The notes below the pieces were generated by a model. It was not told the DNA's origin. It was given only the letters and a program-made list of their open reading frames with translations, and searched no databases. The position numbers and the translations under genes were made by a program. Positions 36,816 to 48,757 of a DNA stretch of 64,000 nucleotides are shown piece after piece (the stretch's first letter is position 1; each line of letters starts with the position of its first letter). This stretch comes from Ramazzottius varieornatus. Its lineage: Eukaryota; Tardigrada; Eutardigrada; Parachela; Ramazzottiidae. The DNA lies in contig BDGG01000016.1 in NCBI GenBank assembly GCA_001949185.1, forward strand, positions 852,277 to 916,276, in the 5' to 3' direction.

Positions 36816-37849
36816 TGTTCTCTCCTTTTGAAAAATTCTTCGCAATTGGCCATAGGATTTTTCAATTTCTGATCTGTTTTGGCGTAATGAGTCCGCGGAC
36901 GATTTTAGCGTTGAGGACCCTGGGCGCCCATTTGCCTCTTTGGCTTCATTAAATTTTAATTTGCACTCAATCACCGAGGCTGCCTGTCGCGTAAATAGAT
37001 CGGATTCCATTTGTCAGGATCTCCGACAATCACCGCGACCATTTCCTCCTTATCACATCTCCCTCCGGCAACAGAGAAGCTGTTTTTACCACTTTCTTCC
37101 CTCCTGAGCCTGGGTTAAAACCGCATTTCCAATGAAAGATCGAAGCCATGGAATTGTTCTAGTTTTTCGTATGAGTGCCATCTTCCTAAACCTAGCAGAA
37201 ATGGATCAGATAGAAATACGTGCTTGCTCCAGTTTTCATGATAGCCCTAAATGGCCAATGGCTTTACTTAGACCGTTATTTTATTCCAAATTGCGCAAAT
37301 TTGCCTGAGAACGTGCGGTACTTGGGGAAATTGTTATTTATCCGAGGTAATTTCCCAAAGCATTGTGAGATCCTTAAGATGAGCAGACGAGACTAAGCGG
37401 GAAACAGGAGATTAGGTATGATATGTTGGTGACCTTTGGAGTCTTTAGAAGGAAACCTCTTAGCGATAACGATGTCAGTAATCGAATAAGTGATATGCGT
37501 GGTGGTTAAGAGGCAAATGTCACTCGATTCATGTCTGGTCCCCAATGGAAATTGGCAATATATTGATGTCATTGAAAAGAGCTAGCGCAATGATATAGCG
37601 TGGTGGTGCTCTTTTCTCGTCGATGAAATGTCAATCTGACGATGGTCATTGGGGAATGCCGGCTTTTTAGTTGTGAGATGAGCTACCGTCTCGTTTCGAC
37701 AGTCGGCGTAACAGGGCTCCTCCATCTATTAATTAATTATTCAATGATAGATTGACGCTCATTTCTTTCGACGAGGTCCACAGAGACCTATCGGATACAG
37801 CTATTGCATTCAACAACAATATTCAACCCACCATAATGACCATAGAAAT

Positions 37850-37976
37850 TGGGGGACTCGAGCAAACGAAAGCAACCAGATCGTTATTGCAAGTGGCGCA
37901 CGCTCTCTTTGTCAGTGGCCCAAGGTGTGCGCCACTTGAGGAAGCGATCTGGTTCAGTCCATTTGCCCTGGTCCCA
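37850..37976. repeat. Hairpin repeat, complete single copy
   Basis: Ends TGGGGGACTCGAGCAAACG and CATTTGCCCTGGTCCCA. Inner arms CAAGTGGCGCACG and GTGTGCGCCACTTGAG. Sub-terminal AACCAGATCG and CGATCTGGTT also pair. Confidence 0.85.
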
Positions 37977-38140
37977 TTTTGGTGGATAGTTCAGAAGTTC
38001 AGAATACAATTCTGCGTGTATAACAATTATAAAACCATCTATCTATACACAAATCACAGCACAAACAAACCTCGTAACAAGAACAACCTAAATAATGAAC
38101 GCATGCGCAATAAAAAGCGCACTCAAGACGCTGTCTGATT

Positions 38141-39629
38141 TTAAGATCGAGAAAAAGGAAGGTGTCCCGTCATGTACAGCGGATGCAGCGAAGAGGGACA
38201 GAAGATGTTGGACCCAGGTTCGTTAGAACCCATCATACCGGGGGGAAATGAGTACAGAGACATTGGAAAATTGGGACCTAGAGTACTTCCGTGTTGGGCA
38301 CTGGAAGAGGCAAACCGGCCGGCAGCGGCTTGGAGCTGACTGGCTGTAAGGCTACTGGTATCCAGATCCGAGCACAGTTGCCGCTTCCACTTATTCCGTC
38401 GATTCCTACAAGCAGATCGAAAGGTTATCAAAACTTTCAGACAGTCAAACCAATAGTCGCTAAGATTTGTGAGAAACTTTTCATCGACTACGAAGGGGGG
38501 AAGAGGAACTTGGAATAAGTAGCGGACATATTTTTTCGGTCTATTGGATTTCCCTTCGATTTGAAAATTAATCGTTTTCTCCATAGAATCGTTTAGCGTC
38601 GTTTTACAGGTCAAAACGATTATGGCAGGTGATCAGATGGGAAATGAGGACTTACTGAAACCATATCTTGATTTGCTGTTCGGAGAGATTAAGTGAGGCA
38701 GCTAGAGCCGCGCGCTCGGCACTGCTGAGGTATCGCTTGTTATCGAACATGGATTCCAGTTGAAAGACTTGACTGCGTGAGAACACCGTTCGTGTTTTCT
38801 TCCGACGTTGACTGGCGCTACCGGTTAACGAAGCCGGTGATTTGCAGTCACGATCGTCCAGGCCATCGTCGCGATCATCGGAAATTAGAGACGGTGATTT
38901 GGACCCGCGGCTGGGCTCTGCCGGGCTTATCCGTGGTACTTCCGCCGTGGGTTTCGAAGGAAGCTTCAATGAGTCGTTCGAGAAAGTTTCTGGCTTCAAA
39001 GGACTGGTTCGCGAAGTTATGACACCGAATGTGGGCTTTGTCGACAGGTTTTCTAGAATCAAATGAAGAAAAACGACAGTGGAAGAGCCTGCCTCGTCAG
39101 GAAAATAAATCCAGTCTCGCAATTAATCGTAAATATTTGCGGCTTAATTTGCTCGTTTCAAACCGTTTCGTTTAGATAACAGAATATCCACAGTGAATGT
39201 TGAAATCATTTTAGCTTTTCGTTTGTATTTCCCATAACGGAGTTACATACCTGGATATTCGCTGTGGTTCATCAAGTGGCCAGGCCACATCGGGAAGAAT
39301 GAATGTCCGGGTACGAGTTTTTGCGGAAAGAACGCAGATAGGTTCGGCTGAAACATATGCGGGTAGGGAAACGTCCTTTCAATGACAGGTCGACGCGGCT
39401 CAGGTCTCGCAAGGATACTCTGGATTGAGAATGTGGACTTCCTTTTCGGCTTGACCTCTTCGATTTCTTCCACTTCCTCCTCTTTCGCTGGCCGCTCCTC
39501 ATCGCCTTCGTCCTTCATTTTTCCACCTCGCTCAGGTGAGCTTTTTTTATCCGCAAGCGGACTATTCCTCGAGTTGGGAAGAGGCGAGGAAGGTAAAGGC
39601 GATGAGGTCGAACCTGACTTGCTCGACAT
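38141..39629 (-). CDS. Hmx: Hmx (NK5-type) homeobox transcription factor
   Basis: Three exons close in phase: 39629-39251, 39052-38656 and 38405-38141, giving 346 residues. The homeodomain begins [18 protein letters not shown] and contains [16 protein letters not shown], then IKIWFQ and [10 protein letters not shown]. This is the Hmx class signature ([19 protein letters not shown]). An intron splits codon Gln50 in helix 3. An eh1-like repressor motif, [11 protein letters not shown], lies near residue 55-65, just after an acidic run (EEEVEEIEE). Hmx factors pattern neurons and sensory organs in other animals. The protein appears intact. Confidence 0.95.
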
Positions 39630-40574
39630 GGCTGAATTGACTGAGTATTCCAGCCAGACAGAACTAGTCAATCAACAGTTCAGAAAGCACCGGTCTGCTT
39701 GGTTAAAAATCCCAAGTTTATCTCCGACGCTAACAAGAAGCAATAATAGGTGAGAAACTCCACAAAGATATTTCACACAACTCTAAAGAATATCAGAAGT
39801 TGATTAGGGCGAAATTCTTGTCGGGCTCAAGAAAGCAAATTGGAGTTCTGTGGAAAAACTTTTTGAACGGGGAAACTTGGGACGAAAAGAGATGGCAACT
39901 TAAGATGGCAATAAAGAAGCTAATATACGGCAATCACGAAAAGGGTTCTGAGTTCACCGCGGAAGGCAGGTGTGGCCTGTTTAATGAGGAGATCGACGGG
40001 AGTCCCGCTTCCTCCTCCGACGTCACAGCATGTCCCCTTTGCCGGCTATAGTGTACATTGGGCCTCAAGTGTATCCTAGCTTGTCATGATCAACCAATTG
40101 TCGCCGGGACAGAAATCTACTGGCGGGCTAAGTGATTATACCTCTTATCCTCGATCGGCCCTTCCACGGCTGCTACCTCGCCACCGCGCGTATACTGTAC
40201 AATTTCGCGCTTAACGCACAAGCGCGACTTCATCCGATCTGACCCTGAAAGCCATGTTCATCCTCTAAAATACGCTCAACACATGGTTACCGCTTTGAGC
40301 GCTGAATTATCGATCCGATAATGGGCGCCCATATCCGCCGATGTAAAATCCCGTCCGAAGCCAACTAGCACCGTTTCCTTCTTTCACCAAAGCGCGTAAC
40401 ATCAACTGCAGAAATACAATGCAGCTTTCCAATCCGCGGGCGCGCAGAAAATATACCTCTCGATTTCGACCCAGCACAATGTTTGATTCAATCGCACTGT
40501 ATATTTTTCTGAATTTCTGTCCTGTTTGTTCTTGTGCACCAAAAAAATCCAGAAAAAATCGACCGCTGTATACC

Positions 40575-40670
40575 CGGCTGAAAATAGAAGGTGGCGCACC
40601 TTTCCGGCTGATAACAATGATTACGTGCGCCACTTCAGATATCGATCTTGCAAGGTTTGCTTGTGCGGCA
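40575..40670. repeat. Hairpin repeat, partial
   Basis: Lies upstream of Hmx. Arms are AGGTGGCGCACC and ACGTGCGCCACTTC. The left terminus is not recognisable. Confidence 0.65.
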
Positions 40671-41353
40671 CTGAAATTTTTTAAAAATATTTCAGCTTGA
40701 ATACTCGTTTAGTTTGTAGAGTAAGAACCAAAATTTGGAGAGATGAGGTTATTTTCAGCATGGATTTTAAGTGTCGGTTTGGAAGGAGGAATTTTGGAAT
40801 GCAATTTAATCCGTAAATGGATATTGGGTGCAGACAATTGGGCGAGTTAAGCGACTGTTTTTGTAAAGTGGATAATGAGAGGGGAGGAGAGCCTCAATTA
40901 TGGTTTACAAGTTCCGAGGATAGAGTGACGGAAGAAGCACGGGGAAAAGGTAGTTACGAGTAGGTGCATATCGCAGCAGGCCAGGAATAGCTCAGACACT
41001 CCAAGACGACAAGTTATTGCTGGGCTATTGTTATCGTCAAGAGGTAATTATGTTTTATGGACCAGACTAATGATGGGCCTCCCTCCATCTGTCCCCCATT
41101 AAGCCACCCGTCAACTTACTTGTCCTGGACAAGACCACAACCATTCAGCCCCTTACGGACACAAATATCCTTGACAAAATGATTGACTTATCAAGTGTGA
41201 AATGCACCCGTTAACAGCTACTTTCTAGTGTCCAAACGCGAATAATTAACCACGCACCAAACTGACAGAACTGACCGGAAGATATTTGACGAATTTCGTC
41301 GAATTTTATACGAATAACGGTCTGCCAGATCAGATACAATGCACGGAACCAAT

Positions 41354-41555
41354 TGGAATATCGGGAAACGAAACAGATTTAAATGCCATCTCAAATGGCG
41401 CACGTTTCCATTGTTTATAGCGGTAAGCGTGCGCCACTTGAGCCAACAAACTCGGTAAACTGCTTCCCTCAGCGGCGCATGTTTGCAGCTTAATTGGCTC
41501 GAACCGTGCGCCGCTTGAGGGCGGTCGATCTCGTACGATTCGTTTGCCAGGCTTC
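41354..41555. repeat. Hairpin repeat, dimer
   Basis: Two palindromes: AAATGGCGCACGTT/GCGTGCGCCACTTGAG and CAGCGGCGCATG/CCGTGCGCCGCTTGAG. The right end is CGTTTGCCAGGC. Confidence 0.8.
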
Positions 41556-42159
41556 ATGTATACACATCTCGTTCTGTAAGCCGAACAACACATCAAAGCG
41601 TGCTTTTTGGACTCTTTTCTGCGTGAACTCAAATCAGCAAAAACGAAGAACCAGGAAAAAGTGCCACGCCTGACCATCAAAGCAGCTGACACAGGTAAAG
41701 CAAGTCCTTCGGGACGGAACTTTGTGAAGTACCCACGATGATGCATGTACGACATTGAGCCGGGATTGAGAATTGTTTACCGGTGTCAAACTGCTGACTG
41801 AGAAAATAGGTAAGTGGGAAAACAATATCCTGCAATGACGGCTTTGGACAAACACTTTTATAGGTTGATTGCTTATAAAGTCTGCCCCTAGTGACAAAGG
41901 TTAACACTTGATAGTCTGCGATAAATCATCGAGGACTGACGCCATTTCGGAGTCTCACATGAGTTCTTCCAACGTTTCCTACTGCAGATTTCGAAGACCA
42001 ATTTGATTTATCTTTGTCGTGTGATCAAGTAATCGAGTCAATCTGGCTCGCGAAGTTTAAATTTTCAGCTGCAACGATCATTGGAAATTCTTCGCTACTC
42101 TCATCTGTCATCATCCTACACCGATATTCTATTGGGAAGGATTCTTATAACTGGACAAA

Positions 42160-42865
42160 ATGTGGGCTCGCATGATTACTCAAAGCTTCCTGGTTGTCCT
42201 TCTCGTTAGTCTAATAAGTACCATCAACTCTACGCCGGTTCCTACAGAAGACTCACAGCCACCAGGTATGCGTAAGACGATGGTCCACAAAAGACGATGG
42301 TCTACAGTACTTTGCTAATCGACGTCACTCGTGCTTTTTTCCTGCCGCTTTGGAATATGTGGGAGGCCAGCAAACGGAACCCATCGCATCAATATCCCGA
42401 GTGGCGCACTTGTCCATTGCTGTTGACTGAAAGGGTGCGCCACTTTAGAGGACGATCCCTTACATTTCGCTTTACGGCATCCCATCTACTGTATAAATGC
42501 GAATAAAATTGAAAACTGCAAGAAGAACCTTCATTATTGTTTTTTCTTTTTCGTAGTTCTTGACTGCTCATCTCCACCTGTCACTGGACCATGCAAAGCA
42601 GCGTTTGCCGTTTTCAACTATAATCCAGCTACCGGCAAATGTGACACCTTTGTATGTAAATCACTGAATGATTGTTTTCTACCGGTAGTTTTACAAAAAG
42701 CACCTGATGAATTTCTTCGAACCTTTGCAGACTTACGGAGGTTGTGAAGGTAATGGTAACCGGTATGATTTCGAAGAAGAATGCATGAAGTACTGCGGAT
42801 CCTCGTCGACCTCCAAATCTTCATCCGCGACGTCCGCGCCATTAAACACATTGTCCACTACATGA
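42160..42865 (+). CDS. Secreted single-domain Kunitz-type protease inhibitor
   Basis: Three exons close in phase: 42160-42265, 42557-42651 and 42731-42865, giving 111 residues. A signal peptide (MWARMITQSFLVVLLVSLIS) is followed by a short linker. One Kunitz domain with all six cysteines follows: C-SSPPVTGP-C-KAAF…FNYNPATGK-C-…TYGG-C-…F-EEE-C-MKY-C. A Ser/Thr-rich tail completes it. The residue after the second cysteine (P1) is Lys, as in BPTI, which predicts inhibition of trypsin-like proteases. The intron between exons 1 and 2 holds a complete hairpin repeat. Confidence 0.92.
42360..42484. repeat. Hairpin repeat, complete single copy
   Basis: Lies in Kunitz intron 1. Ends are TGGGAGGCCAGCAAACG and CTTTACGGCATCCCA, with arms GAGTGGCGCACTT and GGGTGCGCCACTTT. 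Confidence 0.85.
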
Positions 42866-42869
42866 TTAT

Positions 42870-43823
42870 CCCATTCTGTCGACGTAGAACTGTGAAATCA
42901 TAACATCCAGTTACACAAAAAATTAAATATTGATTTCAATGCTGGCTACAAACCCATGTGGGTTTTCGATATGTCGAAAGTTCTTCGTATTCCGTACTTC
43001 TCTGCCTCCATAAAGATTCTGAAGTTCGGTCCGTTTTAACTACCGTGGCGCCATCTTTCTCACAGTTCTTGTTCTACGACGAGCCATTTCTAGTGACGAG
43101 ATGCGGAGAACGAGGAAGGATTTAAATGAGTATACAAGGATTAGCTCGCCCAGCCGCGCCTGTAATGAATAAGCAATTACTTCGTTTTTGTGTTTTCAAG
43201 GGCGAGTGTACCCGCTGTTATCGGGAATAGTTAATTTCTCGATTACTTTGACATTCGCGTGAGTGATAGTAATTTTTTGTCAAAACAATATACCAGCTCC
43301 ACGGACTATGATCGACGTCAAGAACCGTACTTTATGTTTTCCGGTAGACGACAGTACACTTGGCGCGATTAGCACGCATTGCAGTGTATCTCGATCAGGC
43401 TCCTCTCAAAGGCAATCATCAAGACAGCAAGACAATGGTTGTCGATGCGGCTAGCTCGCTCTTTCCCTGTGGGCGAAGGTCCGGAACGTGTATCGATCTT
43501 TCCGCTTGGTACTCTATCTTTGATGTTGTGCGCTACACGTCAATGGCTCCTCTCGCGGTAAATCAGTTTATACGAAGGAGACAGCCGTGATGGTTTGCTG
43601 AGAAATGCCTTCCTGTACTCCATTCGCCACTTCCGTGGAGCTCGACGTCAGCGGGATCCCCACCCTGTCATTGACAAATCTGTAGTGCGTCATTGCACCC
43701 AAGGCGCTCATCCTGTAACTCTCCTGTTGAGCCGCCACATCGTCAATCGCTCAGCTCGTAGTTGATCACGCTCAAGCCTCCAAGATTGTCATTCTTGCGT
43801 TCGCCTGGATTAACGTAAACGAA
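42870..43823. other. Intergenic segment between Kunitz and PHM genes
   Basis: Contains AATTAAATATT about 55 bp after the Kunitz stop, a possible poly(A) context, and the presumed PHM promoter. No gene seen. Confidence 0.35.
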
Positions 43824-45688
43824 ATGGCGGCCTTCAATATGGCCGTTGCTGGTCACCTCGTCTTTCTTTTCTCCTGTTGTGTTTCTACCTTGCTGGCCAT
43901 TCATGTGGAGAGAACGCCTATGCTGATGCCAGGAGTGGCTCCTAAGAAGGTACGTCTCACGATCCTGCACACACGTCGTACCATATGGTGAACTTTGTTG
44001 TTTGCTTAATGCAATATTCATGCTCAATATTCCTCGTGTCTTTGCCAGGCGGATTCCTACTTTTGCTATTCAATGAAGTTGAATCCCAACGTCAACGAAA
44101 ATATCGGTAAGTTATGTACTACCACCGTAATTTCTGTAGCAGCGGAAATTCTTTTCGAAAATATTCCGAGATTATTCACATCTACTTTCGAATATTGGAG
44201 ATAAAAGTCCGGTGAGCGAAATGTTCAAGAGCTTTAGCGTAAACGGCACACACTTCTGTTTAATACCAATAAGAGCGTGCGCCACTTGGAAAAATGATCT
44301 CGTACGTTTCGTTTGTCGACTTGCCCTGTGTTAAATCTAATTGCTGGCTTCTTTTTTGCAGTGGGATTTTTACCGAACACTTCATACTCAGTCCACCACA
44401 TGTTACTGTACGGATGTGAAGAGCCGGGTAGTCAGGAACGCGTGTGGAACTGTGGTGGCGAGATGGCCGGCCAGGACCCGGAAGACTCCAGTCCGGTGTG
44501 CCAGGGAAAGGACAGCATCCTTTATGCCTGGGCTCACAACGCAGCCAGCATGGAACTTCCCGAACGAGTCGGCTTCCAAGTCGGCGGAGACACTCCTATC
44601 CAGTACCTCGTGATCCAAATTCACTACAACGACCATATTGATGAGTATAAAAGTAAAGATTCCGAAGAATTCCTTTCGGGAAAAATATACATATCCCTTC
44701 AAAAAGTGTTGGCCATATTACAAAATATTCCCTGGTCTAATTTACCGAATATTCTTCAATTTTTACAGATGGAAAGAAGGACAATTCCGGTCTCACCCTT
44801 CTGCACACGATGGCGGAACTACCTCGGCAAGCGGGTGTGATCTTGATGTTGGCTAATGGACGAATTCCTGCAAAACATAAGGGTATGTGCAACATTAGAC
44901 AGATTTACTAAGACAGCTGTTTCGCGCGACATAAACAAGGCTGGTTCCTCGTGCTTGCAGAGACGGTCGATATCGCCTGTCCCATAATGGAGTACTCCGA
45001 ACTGCACCCGTTCGCCTTCCGGGTCCACACCCATAAGCTGGGAACCGTGGTTGCTGGATACGCTGTACAGGATGGGCAGTGGAACCTCCTAGGAAAGAAA
45101 GACCCACAGCTGCCGCAGGTGAAATATTCTCAGCGAACATTAGTTTCATACCAGTGAAGTCTACTATTTGATTAGTATTCTTGAAAATTCAAAGATATAG
45201 TTATTCCTTTATCGGTGAAATTTTACAGATGTTTTACCCGGTCTCCGATGACAAAATGGTCCTTAGTACTGGAGACATTCTAGCAGCCAGATGTACGATG
45301 GACAACCAGAACGACCACGTTGTCAAGATGGGGTATGAAGGATTTTCCAATAACTGGGATCCCGGACAAATGATCTGAACCAGATCGTTTCCGCAAGCAG
45401 CGCATACTTTCAGCCGAAACCAGCGAAAACGTGCGCCACTTAGACAACGATCTGGTTCAATTCATCTACCCACGTTCCCAAGAACTATTTGAGCCATCGA
45501 GTAATATTATGACGCTTCTATACAGATCGACTATGAAGGATGAAATGTGTAATTTCTACCTGATGTACTGGACAGAAAAACCTTTCGCGCCCATCGAGCA
45601 GGATAGCTGCGTTTCTCTGGGTCCGCCATTCATCTACTGGGATACCCTGGGTCTGAAAGACATTCCCGCTGATAGCACCAGTCTTTAA
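43824..45688 (+). CDS. PHM: Peptidylglycine alpha-hydroxylating monooxygenase (PHM)
   Basis: Seven exons close in phase: 43824-43949, 44049-44106, 44362-44652, 44769-44882, 44961-45118, 45229-45332 and 45526-45688, giving 337 residues. The copper enzyme performs the first step of C-terminal amidation of secreted neuropeptides. It has a signal peptide (LVFLFSCCVSTLLA). The CuH site is seen as VHHMLLYGC. CuM ligands are IQIHY, RVHTHKLG and the Met of DEMCNFYLMYW. The family blocks ILYAWAHNA and VGFQVGGDTPIQYLV are present. The protein stops after the PHM core with no lyase (PAL) domain, as in insects where PHM and PAL are separate genes. Two introns carry hairpin repeats. Confidence 0.95.
44210..44325. 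repeat. Hairpin repeat, single copy, decayed left arm
   Basis: Lies in PHM intron 2. The left arm is ACGGCACACAC, the right arm is GCGTGCGCCACTTGG, and the right end is GTTTGTCGACTTGCCC. Confidence 0.65.
45355..45480. repeat. Hairpin repeat, complete single copy
   Basis: Lies in PHM intron 6. Ends are TGGGATCCCGGACAAATG and CATCTACCCACGTTCCCA. AACCAGATCGTT pairs with AACGATCTGGTT. Arms are AAGCAGCGCATAC and ACGTGCGCCACTTAG. Confidence 0.85.
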
Positions 45689-46199
45689 CTTAAGCACAAG
45701 TCCTGTTCATCGAAATGCTCGCGCTGAATGCTAATTTCCCATAAAAGGAAGTGATCTCTGCAATGCAAGAATACATTGTTAACTTTCAAGTTTTTACGTT
45801 TTGCTATACGAGTAGTGGAATCTGCTGGGCCGGTGGCTACTTACGGTAACGCTTGCTGGGTCTATACGTTGGGTTACATTAATCCTCCATAAAAGAACTT
45901 AAGCAAACACCAACCTCCTGACACCGCCGGTGTCCTACTACCAAGTTATAGCTTTGCCACGTTTTCTTCCGGTGCGTTGAGGGCGAGTGCGACAAGAGTC
46001 GGTGGCGGTGGATGGCGCTTACGGAACTAATTTGGGTGATGTGATGTAATGTTCTGGTCACCTTATGTCATGTCAGACCATGGCATGTCACAAGCTCTCT
46101 AATGATTTTTGGCGTTCAAGCAAGCCTCCAGCTTCTTCTCACTTCTTTGGATAATTTTCTTGTTCTTGGGCAGTCCGTTTGTCGGCTCCTTACATCAGG

Positions 46200-47875
46200 A
46201 TGGATCTACTGAAGCCTTTTGCGGAGACGTCAGGACTCTCGGGGGAGCAATTGGCTATACTGACGGCGCATTATCCCACAGCACTGGACTTTCTGGACAT
46301 TGATTGCGAAGTGGTCGTCAGCACCATTCCCGAAGCAGCCATCCCTCTTGAGGTAATTGTAGTTGCTCTGTCTGTTGCGCTTCGTACTTATCCTCATGTG
46401 CGTCTCACATATGAAAATTTTTGTTCTTTGACTCGCCCAGGTGATCAAGAGGTTGCGGCGATTGATACTCCATCAGCTGATCCCTAAAGACACAACCGGA
46501 AATGACTTATTCGCTACTTATCAAAGTGGCTTTCCTCTTACTTTCGGACTGCCACATCTCGATGACATCTTCCGCACCGAGCTTCGGAACTCCGAGGTGA
46601 GCACACGAGATTCCGGATGGTATAACACGACAGGCACGTACAGTTTGGAGGCCAATTTTTTTGTTGTGTGCCTGCTTCTCGTTGGCAGGTTCTCGAAGTC
46701 TGTGGGACACCTTTGTCTGGCAAAACGCAGGTTCGTCGTCCCTTGTGCAGTTCCCTAGTCAAGTAAATGTGCGATGGTTTCCTTTTGCAGCTGTGCCTTC
46801 AGCTGATTTGCCATAACCTCTTGGACACAAGCTGCACCATCGCTATAATCGACACCGGAAGTCATATTAGTCCGTCACGGATAGCGGGGATTTTACGTCT
46901 ATGGGGACATGGTGAGGATGTGCGTGCAGGTTCTTCTGAATTCTGTTTCCGTTATCCATGATGTTAAAGGGTGGTATTTTGCTCCATCTTTTATTTAATA
47001 GAAGCTGGAAGAATGCCTGCGAAGGCTCACTTTTATGAAAGTCACCACCATATCTCGCCTCCTACAAGCCCTTGATTATGTTAGCTCCTTCCTGCCGTCT
47101 TCGCGGGACACAAGAGGATCTGATGGTGTATCAACAAAGAGCATCGTGGTCATAGATTCGCTCTACGCAATTGTTGCACCCATAATCGGCGGAAGAAAAG
47201 TAGAAGGTGCTTCCGCTTCTTCTCACAAATAATTTGGAATGAAGATGAACTTTGCTGTCGTTTCAGGATTTGCTTTGATGTCGCAGCTGGCGTTCACCAT
47301 GAAATACGTGGCTACCGAGTTGCAAGCCGCTGTTGTGGTAAATATACTTCAACAAATGGGAGGTCGACAAACCAAACGTACAACAGTGTTACGTAAAGTG
47401 GCGCATGATTCCATTGTTATCGGTTGGAAGCGTGCGCCACTCGAGATAACGATCTTGCACGTTGGGTTTGCCGGTCTCCCACATACATTTTGCCAAATTT
47501 GAATTCGTTATGTTCTTGGTTTGTCTTGCTTTGCAGTACACCAACTTGAAGCCGCCAAGCGAAGACTCAGAGGCAGGACTGCAAGCGAACCTTGGTGTTT
47601 TCTGGCAGTCAGTTCCCCACCATCGTATTTCCGTTCATCGTGTTGGAGAACTTCACGTCGATAGCCTGACCGCTCAAGTTGGCCATGCAACCGAGATCGT
47701 CGTTTCCTTGGTTAAAAGCACGAAAATTGTACGTATTTCTGTTGCTACGATTGTATCATGTTCCTGTCATTTCCAGAGAATAACATGGGTGGCCTTTCTT
47801 CGTTCAGGCACCAATTTGCTCTGTCACAGTCTGCATTACTCCGGCAGGTCTTTCATGGAAGACAGGCAATTCTAG
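46200..47875 (+). CDS. RAD51D: RAD51 paralogue RAD51D
   Basis: Eight exons close in phase: 46200-46352, 46441-46596, 46689-46730, 46791-46919, 47002-47215, 47267-47337, 47537-47728 and 47777-47875, giving 351 residues. Human RAD51D has 328. It is an ATPase of the BCDX2 complex that helps load RAD51 during homologous recombination. Walker A is GTPLSGKTQ and Walker B is SIVVIDS. The characteristic VSPLLGG…GLALMMQLA block is present as VAPIIGGRKVEGFALMSQLA, followed by AAVVV and a W-containing strand (LGVFWQSVPHHRISVHRV). The last exon is less certain because another frame is also open there. Intron 6 holds a complete hairpin repeat. Confidence 0.88.
47357..47481. repeat. Hairpin repeat, complete single copy
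   Basis: Lies in RAD51D intron 6. Ends TGGGAGGTCGACAAACC and GGTTTGCCGGTCTCCCA pair almost perfectly. Arms are AAGTGGCGCATG and GCGTGCGCCACTCGAG. Confidence 0.88.
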
Positions 47876-48757
47876 TTTTGATCAAACAAAGACTACATCT
47901 TCTCCCAAATCTAAGCTTTTTCGAGCCGCCGAATCTCGTCCGTAACGAAGCGCAGAATTGTTAGACAGTAGAAGTATTTGTATATCTGTGAATCACTCCA
48001 TGAATGCATCTTTTTACTTTCGGAAATTTTGCTCCTTTTATTTTTGCTCTATGCCTTATTTTTGCTATGTATGGATACTGGTCGTGACGAAATTTCTGTC
48101 TCTTCGGTTCGATCTAGTCTCTGTGCATCGTACGCGATAGCCATAAGCTTTCAGGAAATTCACAGTGTGACTGGACGTAAAGCTCTAAAAGTGCTTCGCG
48201 TACTCTCACTGCGAAATTACCTATTAACCAGGGACGTGTAAAAGACGACTGGTGCGTTCTAGGTTTACACACCCGAGCCGCGGAATTAGTGAAGTCGCCG
48301 TATGAGGGTTTCGAAAGACGAGACCATTTTGTCGGCCGATCTCTCCAGCCTGTGTAGAACGTGGAAGGTTCCTCAGTTAGCCATTTTATTGTCTCTAGAA
48401 AGACAGTAAACATCGAATCATCGTCTCCAACACATTTCGCATCGAAAAAAGAGAGAAGGGTACGTATATCATCAACATGTATGGTATGCAAACCAAAGAG
48501 AGAGGGCCGCAACGAGTTCCTGGGGCAGTACAAGATGGTCTTGCTCATTCCTCAAAGTAAAACAGTATTAGTGGGTAAAGAGTTCAAAAACAAACGTAGG
48601 AAAAGATGGTAGTAGTAGGCAGAAAAAGAAGAAACGAAAAGGTAACAGAAAGTCAAACAGTCTCAAGCTTACATAAACCGCGTGGCAATGTTGGTAAAAA
48701 TCAGAAAAAAGTTTTTATTGATTTTACATATTTAACAAAGGGGAGAGAGGGTTACTT

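Larger units (their letters stand above)
33450..38140. other. Gene-poor stretch between ACSL and Hmx
   Basis: About 4.7 kb without a supported exon, the longest such gap in the window after the 8-15 kb region. It holds three clear hairpin-repeat loci, two of them dimeric, plus a degenerate fragment near 37290-37345. AT-rich blocks with TAATTA-type homeodomain sites occur, e.g. near 37730. Because it lies 3' of Hmx, it may contain its enhancers. This is inference. Open frames at about 34.26-34.94 kb on the plus strand resemble no family I know. Confidence 0.4.
39630..42159. other. Upstream region of Hmx and intergenic DNA
   Basis: Contains the presumed Hmx promoter near 39.65-40.2 kb and two hairpin loci (40575-40670, dimer 41354-41555). 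No exon with paired splice sites or family match was seen. Confidence 0.4.

Noticed and set aside
42160-42865. Kunitz gene as a venom toxin
   Set aside because: One ordinary inhibitory domain with a BPTI-like Lys at P1; nothing in the sequence indicates toxic function.
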